Source: Dermacentor variabilis (lineage: Eukaryota > Arthropoda > Arachnida > Ixodida > Ixodidae). Taken from it: a stretch of DNA of 64,000 nt. Position numbers and translations under genes: made by a program. The stretch covers positions 52,328,255 through 52,392,254 of the forward strand of contig NC_134576.1 of the NCBI RefSeq assembly GCF_050947875.1, read 5' to 3'. Below, one piece after another: positions 31,835 to 41,759 of the stretch; the first letter of the stretch is position 1, and each line of letters begins with the position of its first letter. The notes beneath the pieces were generated by a model. The model was not told the DNA's origin and did no database searches. It saw only the letters and a program-made list of their open reading frames with translations.

Positions 31835-32260
31835 GTGTGCAATGCCCCTAATAAACTGAGCGGGTTGTGCAAAATAGTCAATAGGGAGGAGACTGTCGCG
31901 CGCAAAAGCTGCCGTAAGAATCATGTTCGCGGCTTTATTGACTGCACAACGCAGGTCGTCTATAAAATGCCGCTCGATTGTAAACGTTGCTATATCGGGC
32001 AAACGGGGAGGTGCATTAATGATCGCGTGCGCGAGCATGCGGCTTCACTAAAAGGAAACCCGTACAGTCATCTAGCTGCCCACTGTAACACGTGTGGTTG
32101 CACCCCGATCTTTAAGAAGAGCGAAATAATTGGCAGATATAGTGAAAAGCGTGCGCGGGAAATCTTCGAAGCATTTTGCATATTCAAAAGTGGCGACGCG
32201 TGCGTCAGTCCTGCGTCCCTCACGCTCTCAACAAAAGAACTTGATTATCTTCTTCGCTGA
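31835..32260 (+). CDS. Penelope-like GIY-YIG nuclease domain, right copy
   Basis: A clean 141-residue frame, but the Met is only the first available codon; homology begins at IVNREETVARKSC. The GIY-YIG signature appears as VVYKMPLDCKRCYIGQTGRC, with the catalytic Arg in INDRVREH and the metal-binding Glu in REIFEAFCIF. The HCNTCGC motif is usual for Penelope nucleases, and the domain ends SLTLSTKELDYLLR before TGA. In an intact element this domain nicks target DNA for the linked reverse transcriptase; here no reverse transcriptase is attached, so it is a fragment. Confidence 0.83.
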   Translation: MCNAPNKLSGLCKIVNREETVARKSCRKNHVRGFIDCTTQVVYKMPLDCKRCYIGQTGRCINDRVREHAASLKGNPYSHLAAHCNTCGCTPIFKKSEIIGRYSEKRAREIFEAFCIFKSGDACVSPASLTLSTKELDYLLR

Positions 32261-32739
32261 CGCTTATCCTTCTTATCCTCCTTTGTCACATTCATGATGC
32301 CTTTATATGCTACTTCTGCAAATAAAGCATTTGGTTGTTAGTCAGCGCTCTGTCCTGTTTACTCGCTCGTCCTGTGTTGCGCTGTTCCTGTTTTTGTTCT
32401 AAAGATGAACCAACTGCAGCCCTATTGAACACACTGCGATCCAAGATCTGCTCTGGAGCGCATGGGTAAAACGCCTGTACCTCGAGAAATCAGCCAAGGT
32501 GCGCCATTTGTGTGCGTAGGAGCGCATATGTGCGCAGTTCTTTTGGCGCTGCAAGCAGATAAGCAACAGAGGCTATATGGAGCTTAGCGGAATAGCTTAG
32601 CACACGATGCTTAGGCGAGGGCATGCCCTAGCTGTGCGCATGCTGTTGCTCTGCGCATTCTGGGCTCCGCGAGATGGCGCTATCCGTCGCATCAGTCGAC
32701 GCTTCCGTGACATTATTAGTCCTTGGATACGTGTACCTT

Positions 32740-33330
32740 TACTAGAAGTTGGAAACTGGCTTATATTGATACCCATTTACAAAGGTGGTAGCATATCAAA
32801 TATTCGTAGCTAACCACATGCCCATGTCTCAACGCGTGTGCCGGCTCCAAAATACTGAAGCGTGTCATATTACTAAGCACCTCACGAATAGCCCCGAAAC
32901 GCATAGTTTATTATTTTCAACTCAACATGGTTTCCATAAGGAGCTTCTTACTGTTATGCAGCTCGTTCAAGTTGTCTATAACCTTTCGCAGAAAACCAAT
33001 AATTGTCGACAGGTGGATCTCATTATTTTAGACTTCCCCAACGTATTCCAGTTCCCACCCAAAGCTCTTTTTCCAACTTAACACTATCTTTAAAAATGAC
33101 AATATAATCAAGTGATTCACTTCATACCTTCAATATCGTGAATGATACGTTACATCCCAGTGTGTCTAAATGTAATCTCTTGACAGAATAATCTGGGGTG
33201 GCCAAAGCAGTGTACTAAGGCCTCTCTTATTCCTCATATTCATTAAAAATTTATTGAATTGTATTAATATTTCGTTGTGACTATTCGCGAACGATTGTTC
33301 CTTAAATTGTAAGATAGAATAGTTCTATGA
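32740..33330 (+). mobile_element. LINE reverse transcriptase relic
   Basis: Across frames: LIPIYKGGSISNIRS, YLKRVI, STQHGFHKELLTVMQLVQVV, CRQVDLIILDFPNVFQFPP (from LDFSKAFDxVPH), then RPLLFLIFIKNLLNCI (from GPLLFLIFINDL) and LFANDC (from LFADDC). These are the successive palm motifs of a CR1/L2-type reverse transcriptase with frameshifts, and the second catalytic Asp region reads AND instead of ADD. Both ends are truncated. Confidence 0.72.
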
Positions 33331-33814
33331 TCAGTGGAGTTCGTAGGCTAATTTATAAAAAAAAAATGAACAAATTCACCAACGATTACGATACTCCCTA
33401 ATGCGAAGTTTGAGCGCAGTTCTATGCGTGCTTTCATTTCGCGATATACTGAGGCAAAGAATTTGAGAGAGACATGTGGCAGAGCCGGCAATGGTCGAAA
33501 ATCTGATCTGCGGGTCGAGCTTGTATACACGACTCGTACGTTGAAGGTTCCAGTGTAATCACTGGTGCCGCTTGGCTTCCAGGCACAATTAGCGTCACGC
33601 ATACAATAAGATAACAAAGAAGTCGCAAACCATGGCAGTCGAAACAAGCTCGAGCGAGTGCTAACGATAGTACGAAACGAGCGGTCTGGCTGAGACCAGA
33701 TACGAGTACGCATCGAGTGGTCGGACGGGTCTGCATGAAAGCAGTTTCCCGAGTGCACGTCACTGCAGGGGCCGCTCTCATTGGTCTCCGCTGTTCGCGG
33801 CTCAAGTCTTTCAT
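33331..33814. other. No gene recognised
   Basis: No domain or repeat recognised; the open frames overlap on both strands without coding signs. Confidence 0.4.
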
Positions 33815-33827
33815 TTGCAGCTCCCCG

Positions 33828-33940
33828 TTCGCTCTTTTATCTTTTGCTGTTGTGCTCGTTCGCTCGGTTACGCTGCTGCCTCCGACACTCGCCGTAGGAA
33901 CGGGCCATTAAGAGCTGCGCTCTAAAAAGGCAACTGACAC
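33828..33940 (+). repeat. Dispersed repeat shared with 41608-41725
   Basis: The segment with TGCTCGTTCGCTCGGTTACG, CTCGCCGTAGGAACGGGC and GAGCTGCGCTCTAAAAAGG recurs at 41608-41725 (there followed by an A-run and GA-run). The A-rich end suggests the 3' terminus of a retroposon on the + strand. Confidence 0.7.
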
Positions 33941-34782
33941 CCAGCCGATCAAAATCGTTTCCTATGAGGGTGTCTAGACAAAAAGTCGTTCATGGTTATA
34001 ATTGCAGTATTGGTGGTACTGAATTTTAAGAGGTAGGGGAATCTAAATACTTAGGTTTAGTTCTCACTTAAGACCTTGTGAAACACGCATCTACAGTCGT
34101 AATCAACATGAAGTGGGACAGCTAAGCTTGTCCAAATGCCCGTAAGGGGCTAAACGCACATATGCCCTCCATGAAAGTCTACAATGAGACTAAAAACATC
34201 CTCAGGAAAAACCCATCGTTATGTACCAAGTTCCTAGATTTGAACCCATGCATCACGAGTCATCGCTGCTTCTTCTTTTTTTTAAAGTTCGCGTGTGCCC
34301 TTCTTTATTGATGAAGACTACGCAACGCCCCTTTTAGAAACTAAGCACGCCAGCACTTGGCCTGTAATCAGCAGCGGCCGTTGATCGTGCCGTTCGCGAG
34401 TCGACTGTGACAAACTTGACAAATGCGAGCGAGGATGACAGGGGCTGCCTTCAGCTCTCTTTACTCCATTGTAGCCGTGGCTTGGCGCCTGTGCTTCTTC
34501 TGGCCGCTGATGGGCCTTTCCTCGTCGTTGCGACGCCGTAAACAGCCGACGCGGAGCGCAAGACACCTGCTCTTTCACATAAGCGTAGATACTGTACGCA
34601 AGAGCGAAAACAGCTCGATACAGCCTGAAACGCACCTTGCGTAGTGCAACCCCTGAAATAAAATGTTTGGCATGTAAGTCCCTTATAAAAGCTAAATTGA
34701 AATACGCTAATGTAGCCGTTAGGGTTCATCACACCTCAAGAAATCTCGATAGGCAGCTTAGAAGAACTTAGTGAATATTAGC
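33941..34782. other. No gene recognised
   Basis: A weak frame at 34040-34260 (SKYLGLVLT-like) might be a decayed reverse transcriptase tail, but too little remains to call it. Confidence 0.35.
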
Positions 34783-34813
34783 AAACAGTTTTATAACTGC
34801 GCAAACAAACAAC

Positions 34814-34851
<38 letters not shown>

Positions 34852-34878
34852 ACACAAGTACTGCGCCTGTTCTTGTGT

Positions 34879-34914
<36 letters not shown>

Positions 34915-34945
34915 GTCGTTTGTTTGCGCAGTTATAAAACCGTTT
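34783..34945. mobile_element. Foldback element, about 75-nt arms containing (GA)n/(TC)n
   Basis: Arms 34783-34857 and 34872-34945 pair nearly perfectly: AAACAGTTTTATAACTGCGC at the outer end, AACAAACAACCACAG, then about 36 nt of (AG)n against (CT)n, then CACACAAG at the loop. The loop is about 14 nt. The arms carry unique sequence outside the dinucleotide run, so this is a true inverted repeat and not only two facing microsatellites. Confidence 0.88.
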
Positions 34946-35795
34946 TCTAATCTCCATAGTTTACAGAAAGTTTAGCGATTAGTGACTACAAAACTGTGTC
35001 GACTCGCAAACTTTTCTGCTTTAGAATTAAAGATAATTTTTGTCCAGATAAAAAATTTATTTTTTGCTCTCATTATTTATAATGAATGTAAAATTAATTA
35101 AATGATGCTTTTTTGGAAAAGTATAATTTCTCTTCTCAAGAGCAATTAGAGAATGTAACATTTTTCCCGGTCGTATTAGTTAGCCCCTCGTCCATTAATA
35201 CATTGTTCATTTCTTTATTCTGGCAAAATTGTATTTTCAGTTATTCCTTCAATTACGCTGAGCAGTGCTCGCCGATTGTTTCCATTTGCCTTAGCTTATA
35301 TCAGATGTGAAACGTCCTAGCTGAATGCAACCTGTTGTTAGTTATGAAATGATGCGCAAGAAATCATTGCCGTTTGTTAAAGGAGGCATAACAACCAATT
35401 TTACATCATAATCTGTATTGTGTGAGGCAATAATTGTGCGTTCAAGAACACGTTAGCAATATTTTACCGCATTTGAACCAGCACGTAATTTGTAAATGAA
35501 TTGTTTATATTACACTCGAACGACGTAACAGTCGTGACAGACGTAACAATCCCTACGGGCCTGGATTGCAGACTTTGAGCATGCCAAATTGCTTGCCATA
35601 TGTTCTACATTTTCCTTCTATCGTCATCGTCACCCATCGTGCACCTCTTTCTTCGCTCTTGCTTTCCCTCTTCCCCTTCCCCCAATGCCGAGTAGCTGGC
35701 TAGAGGAATATACCTCAGGCCGACCTCTCTGCATTTCGTATCATTAAACTTCTCTCTCTCATAACAGTCGAGCAACACTGGCACGCTCGCGATCC
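34946..35795. other. No gene recognised
   Basis: Strongly AT-rich up to about 35540, then a stretch of CT-rich sequence. No feature recognised. Confidence 0.45.
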
Positions 35796-35799
35796 GTGA

Positions 35800-36240
35800 C
35801 GTCACAAGCTGCATGCTTGCCGCGCGAGCATGTATATTCCGGCGATGAATTCGTGTCTCAGCTATGCGCGCATGCGGGAAACTCCTGCTTTGTTCAGCTT
35901 GCCATTGGAACTGTTCAACTTGCAGCGGCTAAAACAAAGCCAGAGCGAAGGTGCCGGAGCGAAGGGAGCAAGGAGTGCTCAGTATCGTTCTTCAGGTTCC
36001 CCAAAGGAGCCCGTCAAGCGGAAGGCTTGGGAGATGAATGTGGGCAGGAAAGACTGGCGCTCATCTGAAGCTTTCGTTTCGTTTTCGGAACACTTCACGA
36101 AAGACAACGACGATTTGCGCCTGCTCACCGAGTCTGGGATACAAGCGCAAAAGCTGAGGCTGCGGCCAGACGCGATGTCCACCGTGTTCGCGCACCGACC
36201 TATCCGGCAGACAGTGCCCAGGCCAAACATCAGCCTTGCG
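35800..36240 (+). pseudogene. THAP zinc-finger domain, frameshifted
   Basis: THAP domains are about 90-residue C2CH zinc fingers in transcription factors and P-element transposases. Here SKECSVSFFRFPK lies in one frame (about 35965-36010), and EPVKRKAWEMNVGRKDWRSS followed by FVSFSEHFT lies in the next, with a shift near 36003. FxFPK, W, RKDW and SEHF are the THAP landmarks. The ligand Cys of the usual VCSEHF is replaced by Phe, and the N-terminal CxxC is not clear. Together with the shift this indicates a dead copy, either of a host gene or of a P-type element. Confidence 0.6.
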
Positions 36241-36270
36241 ATTGTTTTTTGCCGTTATCGGGTGCAGTAA

Positions 36271-38039
36271 AGCACGTTCAAGTAAAGGTTCGGCCAACGC
36301 GTACATCGCGCAAATTCCTTGCGCCGCGGACACAAGTGCGCGGGCATTTGTTTACATGTGCCGCACGCAACTACAGAGGGGGGAAAAATGAAAAAAAAAA
36401 TGGCGGCAGCTTAACAAAATCGTAGTTTAGTTGAGTAGGGATCCGAGATACTCGTTCATGCATGCCAGCAAACAATCTACGCGCATAACAGTTTGCATTG
36501 TGCAAAGTAGCGCCAGTCTTCGTCTTCCGTGAACGGCTGGCTAAGCAGCACTGATCGCATGAAATATGATGAAATAAAGATATAGTACTCAACAATGCGG
36601 AAATGCATCAGCAGCATTTCGCGCAACACCAATGTTGCCATCTATGTTGACCACGCTCACTACGCTGTATGTTTCGCCGCTTGAACTGGTGACGATGGGG
36701 TCAAAACCAAATTACGCAGCCTATATACAACGCCATCACTTTTGCTGTTCAAAGATTCGTCGCTTGCTTCTTTACGCGACGTTGACGGTGTCGAAGACGT
36801 GGTACGCGATATCTGGAGCAAATACGGCAACATACAGCAGCTATGTTCTTACCTCACGTGGTGCCGTGGTGCAGCAGACGATGGCTCGGTTCCATGCAGC
36901 ACATGACGTCACACATGGCATGGCAATATGGCGGTCGGCACCGGAGAGCGGGGCTTAGAGCCGGCGAGTTCTAGCTCATATTATGGACAGAAATGTGCTT
37001 TTACTGCCCACTTTTTACACATGTATAGGCCCAATAGACCCCGTAGTACTATTTCTCGCGGAAAACCGCAAATTGTTGCATGACCGTGTGATGCCCCCTT
37101 TAATACTGCTGCATTTTCACTACTGCAATGACCCTCCATTGGGGTTAACAGTACAAACAAACAAACAAACAAACAAACAAACAAACAAACAAACATAAAA
37201 ACGAAGTAACGAAGGCAGGCAGGTGGTCCAGGCAGGCGGTGCAGGCGTGCAGGAAAGCCGGCAAACAGGCACCTTCCAGACTTGCAAGTAGACAAAACTA
37301 AATCAGGTTGCCTTAGCAAGCTCCGCCAACTGGATTGTGCACGTCGTACTGTGTGCACGACCACGCACAATTTGCCCATGTACGCACAATTTGCCCACGG
37401 TAGCGTAGCTGCGTCTTAGAGTTGTCACGCTCCGCTGCTTGCCCACGAGAAGCGCGGCGCTACAATCGACAAAGAGACGCGACCGAGGCAGTGGCACGCC
37501 CTACCCTTTCAACCTTGCGACGTGCAGCAGCAAACGGGCGACTGTCGAGACGTTATTGTTACGCAAATTCAGTAAACGAAGAAACTCAGCGTCGGATGCT
37601 GGCACGTTCCCTTCTCGCGGCACGCGGTGTGTTTCCCCAGACAGTTTGCGCGCGAACCCTGGAATGGAAGGGGGGACGCCGTTCCAAGGCACGATTCCAA
37701 GGAAACCGCTGCCCGCGAAGCTCTTGCTTTCGGGTCTCTTCGTCGATTCCTGCAATACACGGAGGGAAAGGCGACAGTGTTTGTAAATAGATAAATATGA
37801 GGAAATGGCACGGGTTCCCTCGTCGAAGAACGCGGGGGCGTTTATTTCAGGACACATTTTTTGGCCGTCACCTCCGAATGTCACGGTCGTGGCGCGACTG
37901 ACAGCCCCGCCACGAAGAACGCGCACTCCACGCCAGGTGGAAAGTACGCAGCTTAACTCCATCGGCGTCGTTAGCGCACCCTTCCTAGCCCGTTGCCGCG
38001 GCTCCGAGACTTCGGAGTGTTGTCGCAAAGTATAGAAGG
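36271..38039. other. No gene recognised; (AAAC)n microsatellite at 37153-37195
   Basis: Moderately GC-rich with several open frames on both strands (for example 37501-38166 minus, 221 codons) that match no family I know and overlap each other antisense. The only clear feature is the AAAC array and a (GGCA)-rich patch just after it. Confidence 0.4.
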
Positions 38040-38160
38040 TCACGCGTTCGAATCCCGGCGATGACGGTAGCCTTTTAACGAGGGTGAAATGTGAACGAAC
38101 CCGTATTATCATGGTAACGAACCTCAGGTGGTCAAAATTAATGATGAGCTCTCCCATATG
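38040..38160 (+). mobile_element. Diverged tRNA-derived SINE
   Basis: GGTCACGCGTTCGAATCCCG (B box) is followed by GAGGGTGAAATG and AACGAACCTCAGGTGGTCAA, matching in order the tRNA head and the body of the Ruka-like copies (GGGGGCGAAATG, AGAACCCCAGGTGGTCAA). The A-box half is missing or too diverged. Confidence 0.6.
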
Positions 38161-40555
38161 GCGCATCTCACCTAACTTCAGATGTACCCGTGTGACTCAC
38201 AACGTCATCATTTAAATACCACCATATTTTCTTCAGAACGATGACGCCGGAAATCAACGCTATACTATTAATCTTACAAAGTTGCAATGGGTATTTTCAG
38301 TCTTGGTGTTTTCTTCGCGTATTCCTCGCACTCGTGTGTCTATCGTAGCGATAGCGTGTACGCATATTCTGAAAGAAATCAGATTCGACGGACGGTCGGA
38401 CGTCATCACGACCTGGAGTCACACAGTGACCTGCGGCAGCAAGAGTCGGTGGCTGAACGAATTGTTGCTAAGATGTTTGTGCGACGCCTTCAAGTCATCG
38501 ACGACGATGCTAAAGCGCATTGAGAGTAATCTGGAATGTCACAAGGTGCCGTATGGTGAGAATGCACACAGCGACAGCTTACGTTACAGGGGGAATGTTA
38601 TACCAGGAGGCGTCTGCTTTACGTGACTGGTGGAGCGATGACCTACAAAGATGCCTTCGGAGAGCATGCCACAGTGAGATAAACACTGCTACGACTGCGC
38701 ACAATCAGTAAACAGGACGAATGCACTTGTCACGCTGTGCTATGGCGGCTACTCTGGTTTTTTGCCTATAGCAAGATGGCAGCGACCGCGGATTCACTGA
38801 TTCAATTTTGGAGTACCAGCTCCACTCCAGAAGTCTAAGTATACAACATTCTTGAGGTCACACGAGGCCTTGGCAACTTGCGGCAGCAAAGAGGGCAGGT
38901 TTGTGGTTACGGCCCCAAAGCTACTGATACCGACGATAGAAGGCCAAATTCGGAATTACAGTGGATTTCGCAAGTGCACGCAGTGCAGATCTTGTAATGA
39001 AGTCAGCGTCTCGACGGCCGTACTTGGGAGCCGAACGTGACAACATGGAGGGCATTGCCATTTCCAGTGACGTACATGTATGCACCGACTTGACTCTGCA
39101 ACTATGCGCGCGTACCCCACTTACGCTTCCCGCAGCCTCTTAAAGAACTGCCGCTTCTTTTCTTTTCTCATTTTTCATTTTTTTTTTTCGGCGATAATAG
39201 TCGAAGTACTCGAGGGATATTTCCAGGAAGGTCAGAGCTCCCGTGGCGTACTAAGATATCAGCGCGTCGACGGACAGTCTACCGCGGATGATTGACCGCT
39301 TTGAAGTCTTCCACCTCGATAGTTCGTTGTTCTCGACCATTGCGACAAAGCTTACCGACTGCATTGCAACCAAGTTCCGCAGAATTCATAATGCCGCATT
39401 TTTACGCCCGCAACGTCTGCTAAGCCGTGGAGCTTCGCACTAAGAACGCTAGAGGTAAATATGACGCCAGTATCTGCGCGAGATGCCACTGTGGGCTGTT
39501 TGTCCAGCGTGAGAATGATGGGAAGTTAACTGATTTGCCTAAACGTCATCCTTGTGCCTTCAAACGACTAACTGGATTATTATCTTTTTAAAGAAGGCAC
39601 TGCTCCTCTGCGATTAAATTGGTTAGTCACGTAGGTTGATTTACAGCCTAATTTCTGCCATTTCCGAGTTTTCTTGCGAACATACCAAATAAATATAAAT
39701 GCTTATAATTCAGATAGTGATAAAGCATGGTGGTATGTTACTCACCGTGTATAATCCAGATTTTGCGACGCGCACGGAAAGGCACGGGGGTTAACCAAAA
39801 GAAGGTCCGTTTATTCCCCTACAAGGGATCATGGGGAAACGGACTTAAAGAGAAAAGAATGCAAATGACTATAGGGAAGTACGCAATCATATGAAATAGT
39901 TGTGAATTGAAAACGTCTAGTTGCTCTAAATATACCTTGTCGCATGGTAAATGAACCGCATTTGAGATAAAAGAAGCTGCAACAAGATTTCTCCGGAGTT
40001 TCAATGCCAAATCATCGACAAGTTTATGTACTACTCATAATTACTTAGTATGTTGACAATTGCCGGTCAGGATTTTCCTGCAGTAACGTTAACAAAAAGC
40101 TCCATGTACTACTATGCAATACCGGTGCAGAAAATGCACAGCCTGGTAGCGGGTTTTCTGTTGCCTTTTAAAGTTATGCTCTCGCGTTGAGTAAAAGCAA
40201 TGCCATCGATAAGCTTTGGCTTAGAGCCCACTCAGAATTCCCTGCTGAATTGTACGCGAAGCGTAGAAAGGTTCTCATTCGGCAACCATACAAGCAATTC
40301 TAACATAATTTATCGTATCAAACTCAGTCGTTCTCGCGGCCGATATTGTTGGAATTTTTTTACTAACATACCCGTGAGTGTCAACCGCAACCGTGTTTTT
40401 TTAGCGTTCCAAGTTGTTCGGTGCGTTTCGGTAGCCGCTTCCGCGACAACACGCACCTTTCGTACAGCAAAACGGTGCTGAACGTGAAGTTTAGTCGTGC
40501 AAGCACAATACAGTTAAGAAAAGATAACATGGAACGTCGCTCGTGAAGAACCCTC
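38161..40555. other. No gene recognised
   Basis: About 2.4 kb without a supportable gene; short frames only. AT content rises after 39580. Confidence 0.4.
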
Positions 40556-40559
40556 GGGG

Positions 40560-40960
40560 CTATGTAAGAGTGCTAAGTTGGCCTCGTCGGCTGAGTACGC
40601 CTTCAGGACGCAAGCGGACTCCCTTCCGCGCCGCATGGTTCAAACCGCCAGGATCATCGCGGTCAGGACGATGTGGTGTTGCCGAGGCTACGCGTGGGGG
40701 CGCCACTTACTCCTGCGGCCTCGTATACTCTTGGCCCCAACAGCCGCGCACGGACCAATTCCTTCAAACCGGCCCGCGCAATTCGGCCCCTGCATTCATT
40801 CGAAACCGTGGATTATCTGCTACACTTGTGGGCCTTGGCATCACAGGTGTTCAGCGATCGCTGCCGCAAGGGAGCGGCCATCCATCCCTCGAGGCCGCGG
40901 AAGATTGGCGCCTGGCTTCATGGTGCCTCACGATACGCCTTCGATACGACACGGCTGTAA
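40560..40960 (+). pseudogene. Possible LTR-retrotransposon Gag remnant
   Basis: GC-rich, with overlapping open frames. One frame carries WIICYTCGPWHHRCSAI, which looks like a decayed CCHC zinc knuckle (CxxCGxxGHxxxxC) after a Pro/Arg-rich stretch, as in tick gypsy Gag proteins. No protease or capsid motif is seen, so this is only suggestive. Confidence 0.25.
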
Positions 40961-41299
40961 TAGAAATAGGCCTATGCATTTACTATTGAGTATGTGCTGA
41001 TGCGCAGAAATAAAAATAAAAAGGTGATAACCAACGATGACGACAAAACCAAGGCAGTAAGGTTAGGTTTTTTTTTTTTGAATAAATGGGAAAGTCAAGC
41101 GACAGCCAGCTGTGCTGGAAAACACCAAAGCAAGCACGTGGCATCGAATATCAAGTTCTTTATGTGCATTTGTTACTGCAGTACAGAAAGGTGGTAATAA
41201 ATGTTGGTTAACTGATTATTTACTGTTCATTATCACTATTATTATTTTAATATTATTACAATTAATGGTTTTTTTTTACTAAATGTTGGTACTATTCGC

Positions 41300-41435
41300 G
41301 CTGTCGACCTAAGGCTCGGTACGGAAGCGTCCTGTCATTCATGACTGTCGCATCTGAATGCAGCCGATAATCGAACCCGAAACCTTGTGCTGAGCAGTAG
41401 AACACAGAGGCTCTAAGCCACCACGCCGGATAGGA
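41300..41435 (-). mobile_element. tRNA-derived SINE, minus strand, diverged
   Basis: On the minus strand: CCGGCGTGGTGGCTTAGAGC (A box region), CTGCTCAGCACAAGG, GGTTCGATTATCGGC (B box), then a body resembling the Ruka-like repeats (ACCGAGCCTTAGGTCGAC against the TTAGATTTAGGTGCAC segment). No TSD found. Confidence 0.6.
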
Positions 41436-41607
41436 ACATACGAGCGCTAGGGGAAACAAAATAGATAAGAGCATGGAAGATATTAAATCAACGAAGAAAA
41501 ACAAAATAGGAAGGACGTGACAGGCGTAGCGACAACAACAAAAAAAAATCTGTGGTTTTCTGATATTACAATTAACACCCTCACTGCCAACAAATACATT
41601 ACGCTTT

Positions 41608-41725
41608 CATCTTTCGCTGTGCTCGTTCGCTCGGTTACGGCGATAACTCCGACGCTCGCTGCAGGAACGGGCACCTAGGAGCTTTGCTCTAAAAAAAAAA
41701 AAAAAAAAAAGAGAGAGAGAGAGAA
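41608..41725 (+). repeat. Dispersed repeat copy (partner of 33828) with A-run
   Basis: Shares GTGCTCGTTCGCTCGGTTAC and GGAACGGGCAC with the partner. Here GAGCTTTGCTCT is followed by about 20 A and a GA-run, like a retroposon tail. Confidence 0.7.
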
Positions 41726-41759
41726 GGCAACATTCAATTTTAACTGATGCAATTGCTAG

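Larger units (their letters stand above)
31225..32435. mobile_element. Penelope-like element, head-to-head dimer with 11-bp TSD
   Basis: Two 5'-truncated copies lie back to back: the left one reads leftwards (to about 31225), the right one rightwards (to 32435). Inverted arms of about 540 nt start at AACAGGAACAGCGCAACACA (left) and mirror TGTGTTGCGCTGTTCCTGTT (right). Each arm carries a GIY-YIG nuclease region and an AATAAA. The whole unit is bounded by GCGATCCAAGA at 31214-31224 and 32436-32446, so it integrated as one piece, into the zinc-knuckle region of the ORF1 above. Reverse transcriptase domains are missing from both arms. Inverted partial copies are a known habit of Penelope-like elements. 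Confidence 0.85.
30390..32500 (+). pseudogene. Non-LTR retrotransposon ORF1 (Gag-like, CCHC knuckles), twice interrupted
   Basis: Recognisable from YTKSRQVGLPVIFKLTDP and ASFWKLNPNKWASEI (about 30400-30500), with NFSVSVSSLAA, a shift, then SYTKNLGKIRHVPIQYTEDQ, LEYLQESGVISVKRQTRW, another shift, and LGSVIVQFAPDRPLPTRVLL. The frame is cut at 30912 by a SINE, resumes at 31144 with GCYKCQRFGHVAN (first zinc knuckle), is cut at 31224 by a Penelope-like dimer, and resumes at 32436 with RSKICSGAHG and then CTSRNQPRCAIC (second and third knuckles, partly lost). This Gag-like ORF1 is characteristic of tick I/R1-type elements and would bind element RNA. The copy is dead. Confidence 0.82.

Noticed and set aside
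37501..38166. 221-codon minus-strand frame
   Set aside because: No recognised domain, open frames in antisense over the same stretch, and no splice or polyadenylation context. Not called as a gene.
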